DNA of 64,000 nt from Paracoccus albus (GTDB lineage Bacteria; Pseudomonadota; Alphaproteobacteria; Rhodobacterales; Rhodobacteraceae), in the NCBI RefSeq assembly GCF_027913035.1, contig NZ_CP115778.1, forward strand, positions 18,829-82,828, given 5' to 3'. Both the position numbers and the translations under genes were made by a program. The notes beneath the pieces were generated by a model, which saw nothing but the letters and a program-made list of their open reading frames with translations, made no database searches and had not been told where the DNA came from. Positions 63,276 to 64,000 of this stretch are shown here, piece after piece (positions within the stretch are counted from its first letter, which is position 1; the number at the start of each line of letters is the position of its first letter).

Positions 63276-63867
63276 TCGGCTGTTCACCCACCTTCCTTCG
63301 CGGCCACCGCACTTCTCCCGATGTCTGAGTTGCATGAAATGCTGGTCGCAGCTGTCGTCCCGCCCACAAAGGTTGTCGCCGATCTTTTTCCCCTGACCCT
63401 GCGGGTCATTCCGCGCGGATCAAAAAGACCGGCGCCTGCCCCTCTCCGCTGCGCTTCGCCTTCGGTGTGTCCGGGCCTTGGCCAGCTGCAAGGTGACCAT
63501 CATTGCAACGCAAACAAGGAGAAGAGCAATGACCACGAACTGCATCAAATTCACCAGCGCCGACATCGAAACCGCTAAGGGCGTCGGCTCCATCTCGACC
63601 CTGACTTTTGATCTCGACATCACGGTCGAACCTGTCGCAAGCACGAACCCGATGGCCCCCACGCACCGTGTGCTCGGCCGCTCCCCGCGCGGCAAGCTGG
63701 TCGAGTGCGGTGGCATCTGGAAGAAGCAGAACAAGGAGACCGGCGCCGACTACTACACGCTGACCATCCGCGATCACGGCTTCAACGCCAACCTCGGCAA
63801 GGCCGCGCACCAGGACGATCTGTCCCTGCAGGCCGTCATCCCCTGGGGTCCCAAAGACGCCGCGTGA
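63276..63867 (+). repeat. 592-bp direct repeat, copy 2 (leader plus DUF736 gene)
   Basis: Gap-free partner of 1682-2273 in the same orientation, 61.6 kb away. Sequence differs by scattered substitutions; flanks on both sides are unrelated. Confidence 0.9.
63529..63867 (+). CDS. DUF736 family protein, copy 2
   Basis: 112 residues from the ATG at 63529 with the same AGGAGAAG ribosome site as copy 1. Nearly identical protein; visible changes include Thr to Val in the TAKGTGSI stretch, Ser to Thr in DISVEP and Asn to His in GKAANQDD. Both copies keep the full DUF736 core and look functional. It has its own different terminator. Confidence 0.9.
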   Translation: MTTNCIKFTSADIETAKGVGSISTLTFDLDITVEPVASTNPMAPTHRVLGRSPRGKLVECGGIWKKQNKETGADYYTLTIRDHGFNANLGKAAHQDDLSLQAVIPWGPKDAA

Positions 63868-63877
63868 TCTGAAGAAT

Positions 63878-63901
63878 TGGGCCCGACATCGTTCGGGCCC
63901 A
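63878..63901 (+). terminator. Hairpin after DUF736 copy 2
   Basis: Perfect 9-bp stem TGGGCCCGA / TCGGGCCCA with a six-base loop, ten bases after the stop; no T-run follows. Confidence 0.6.
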
Positions 63902-64000
63902 GCACCCGCAAGTCGATCTTGAACGCGTTCAAGATTAGGTCGTTTTGCACCTCACCGCCTCTAATCATACTCCTGAATTCAGGTAGGCGCGTGGTATCTT

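Noticed and set aside
1-64000. CRISPR arrays, tRNA or rRNA genes
   Set aside because: No regularly spaced repeats and no tRNA or rRNA signature were seen on reading both strands; short RNAs cannot be excluded by eye.

Overview
The window looks like part of a large conjugative replicon (plasmid or integrative conjugative element) from an alphaproteobacterium, most likely Rhodobacterales. This rests on the VirB/VirD4 system, the DUF736, DUF1403, DUF3768 and DUF2493 genes, a giant methyltransferase-helicase and high GC. No rRNA, tRNA, CRISPR array or replication initiator is visible, so plasmid versus integrated element cannot be settled here.

Layout. 0-3.1 kb: edge of an AbiEi-like antitoxin gene, a pRiA4b ORF-3 family gene, a DUF736 gene and a small ORF. 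3.4-8.1 kb: transfer initiation, with a TATCCTG nick-like site, a MobC-like accessory protein, a VirD2-type relaxase and the VirD4 coupling ATPase. 8.1-16.6 kb: cargo between the converging ends of the two transfer operons, comprising an HNH nuclease, a WYL regulator divergent from sbcD-sbcC, small zinc-ribbon proteins, a two-repeat small protein, a TIR protein and an unrecognised protein. This resembles an undescribed defence or DNA-damage module. 16.7-28.1 kb: a compact minus-strand VirB operon, B1 to B11, with a second transglycosylase and a lipoprotein, read away from a dyad operator at 28.18 kb.

29.1-41.9 kb: an Xre regulator, then one minus-strand operon of visibly lower GC. It encodes a crotonase-like protein, thiolase, acyl-CoA dehydrogenase, short-chain dehydrogenase, alpha-methylacyl-CoA racemase, a LivHMGF-type ABC transporter with its binding protein, an acyl-CoA synthetase and, last, a TetR regulator. 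The set suggests import, activation and beta-oxidation of a methyl-branched carboxylic acid. 42-48.8 kb is a scrapyard: an IS256 fragment, an ISKra4-like element with resolvase and pRiA4b passenger (terminal repeats visible), an MBL hydrolase, an IS110 remnant and a broken scpB beside DUF1403.

48.9-64 kb: element backbone on the plus strand: tyrosine recombinase, ParB-like protein, a train of small genes separated by hairpins, the 1465-residue methyltransferase-helicase, a Toprim protein, DUF2493 and a second DUF736. The two DUF736 genes and their upstream regions form a 592-bp direct repeat near both ends of the window.
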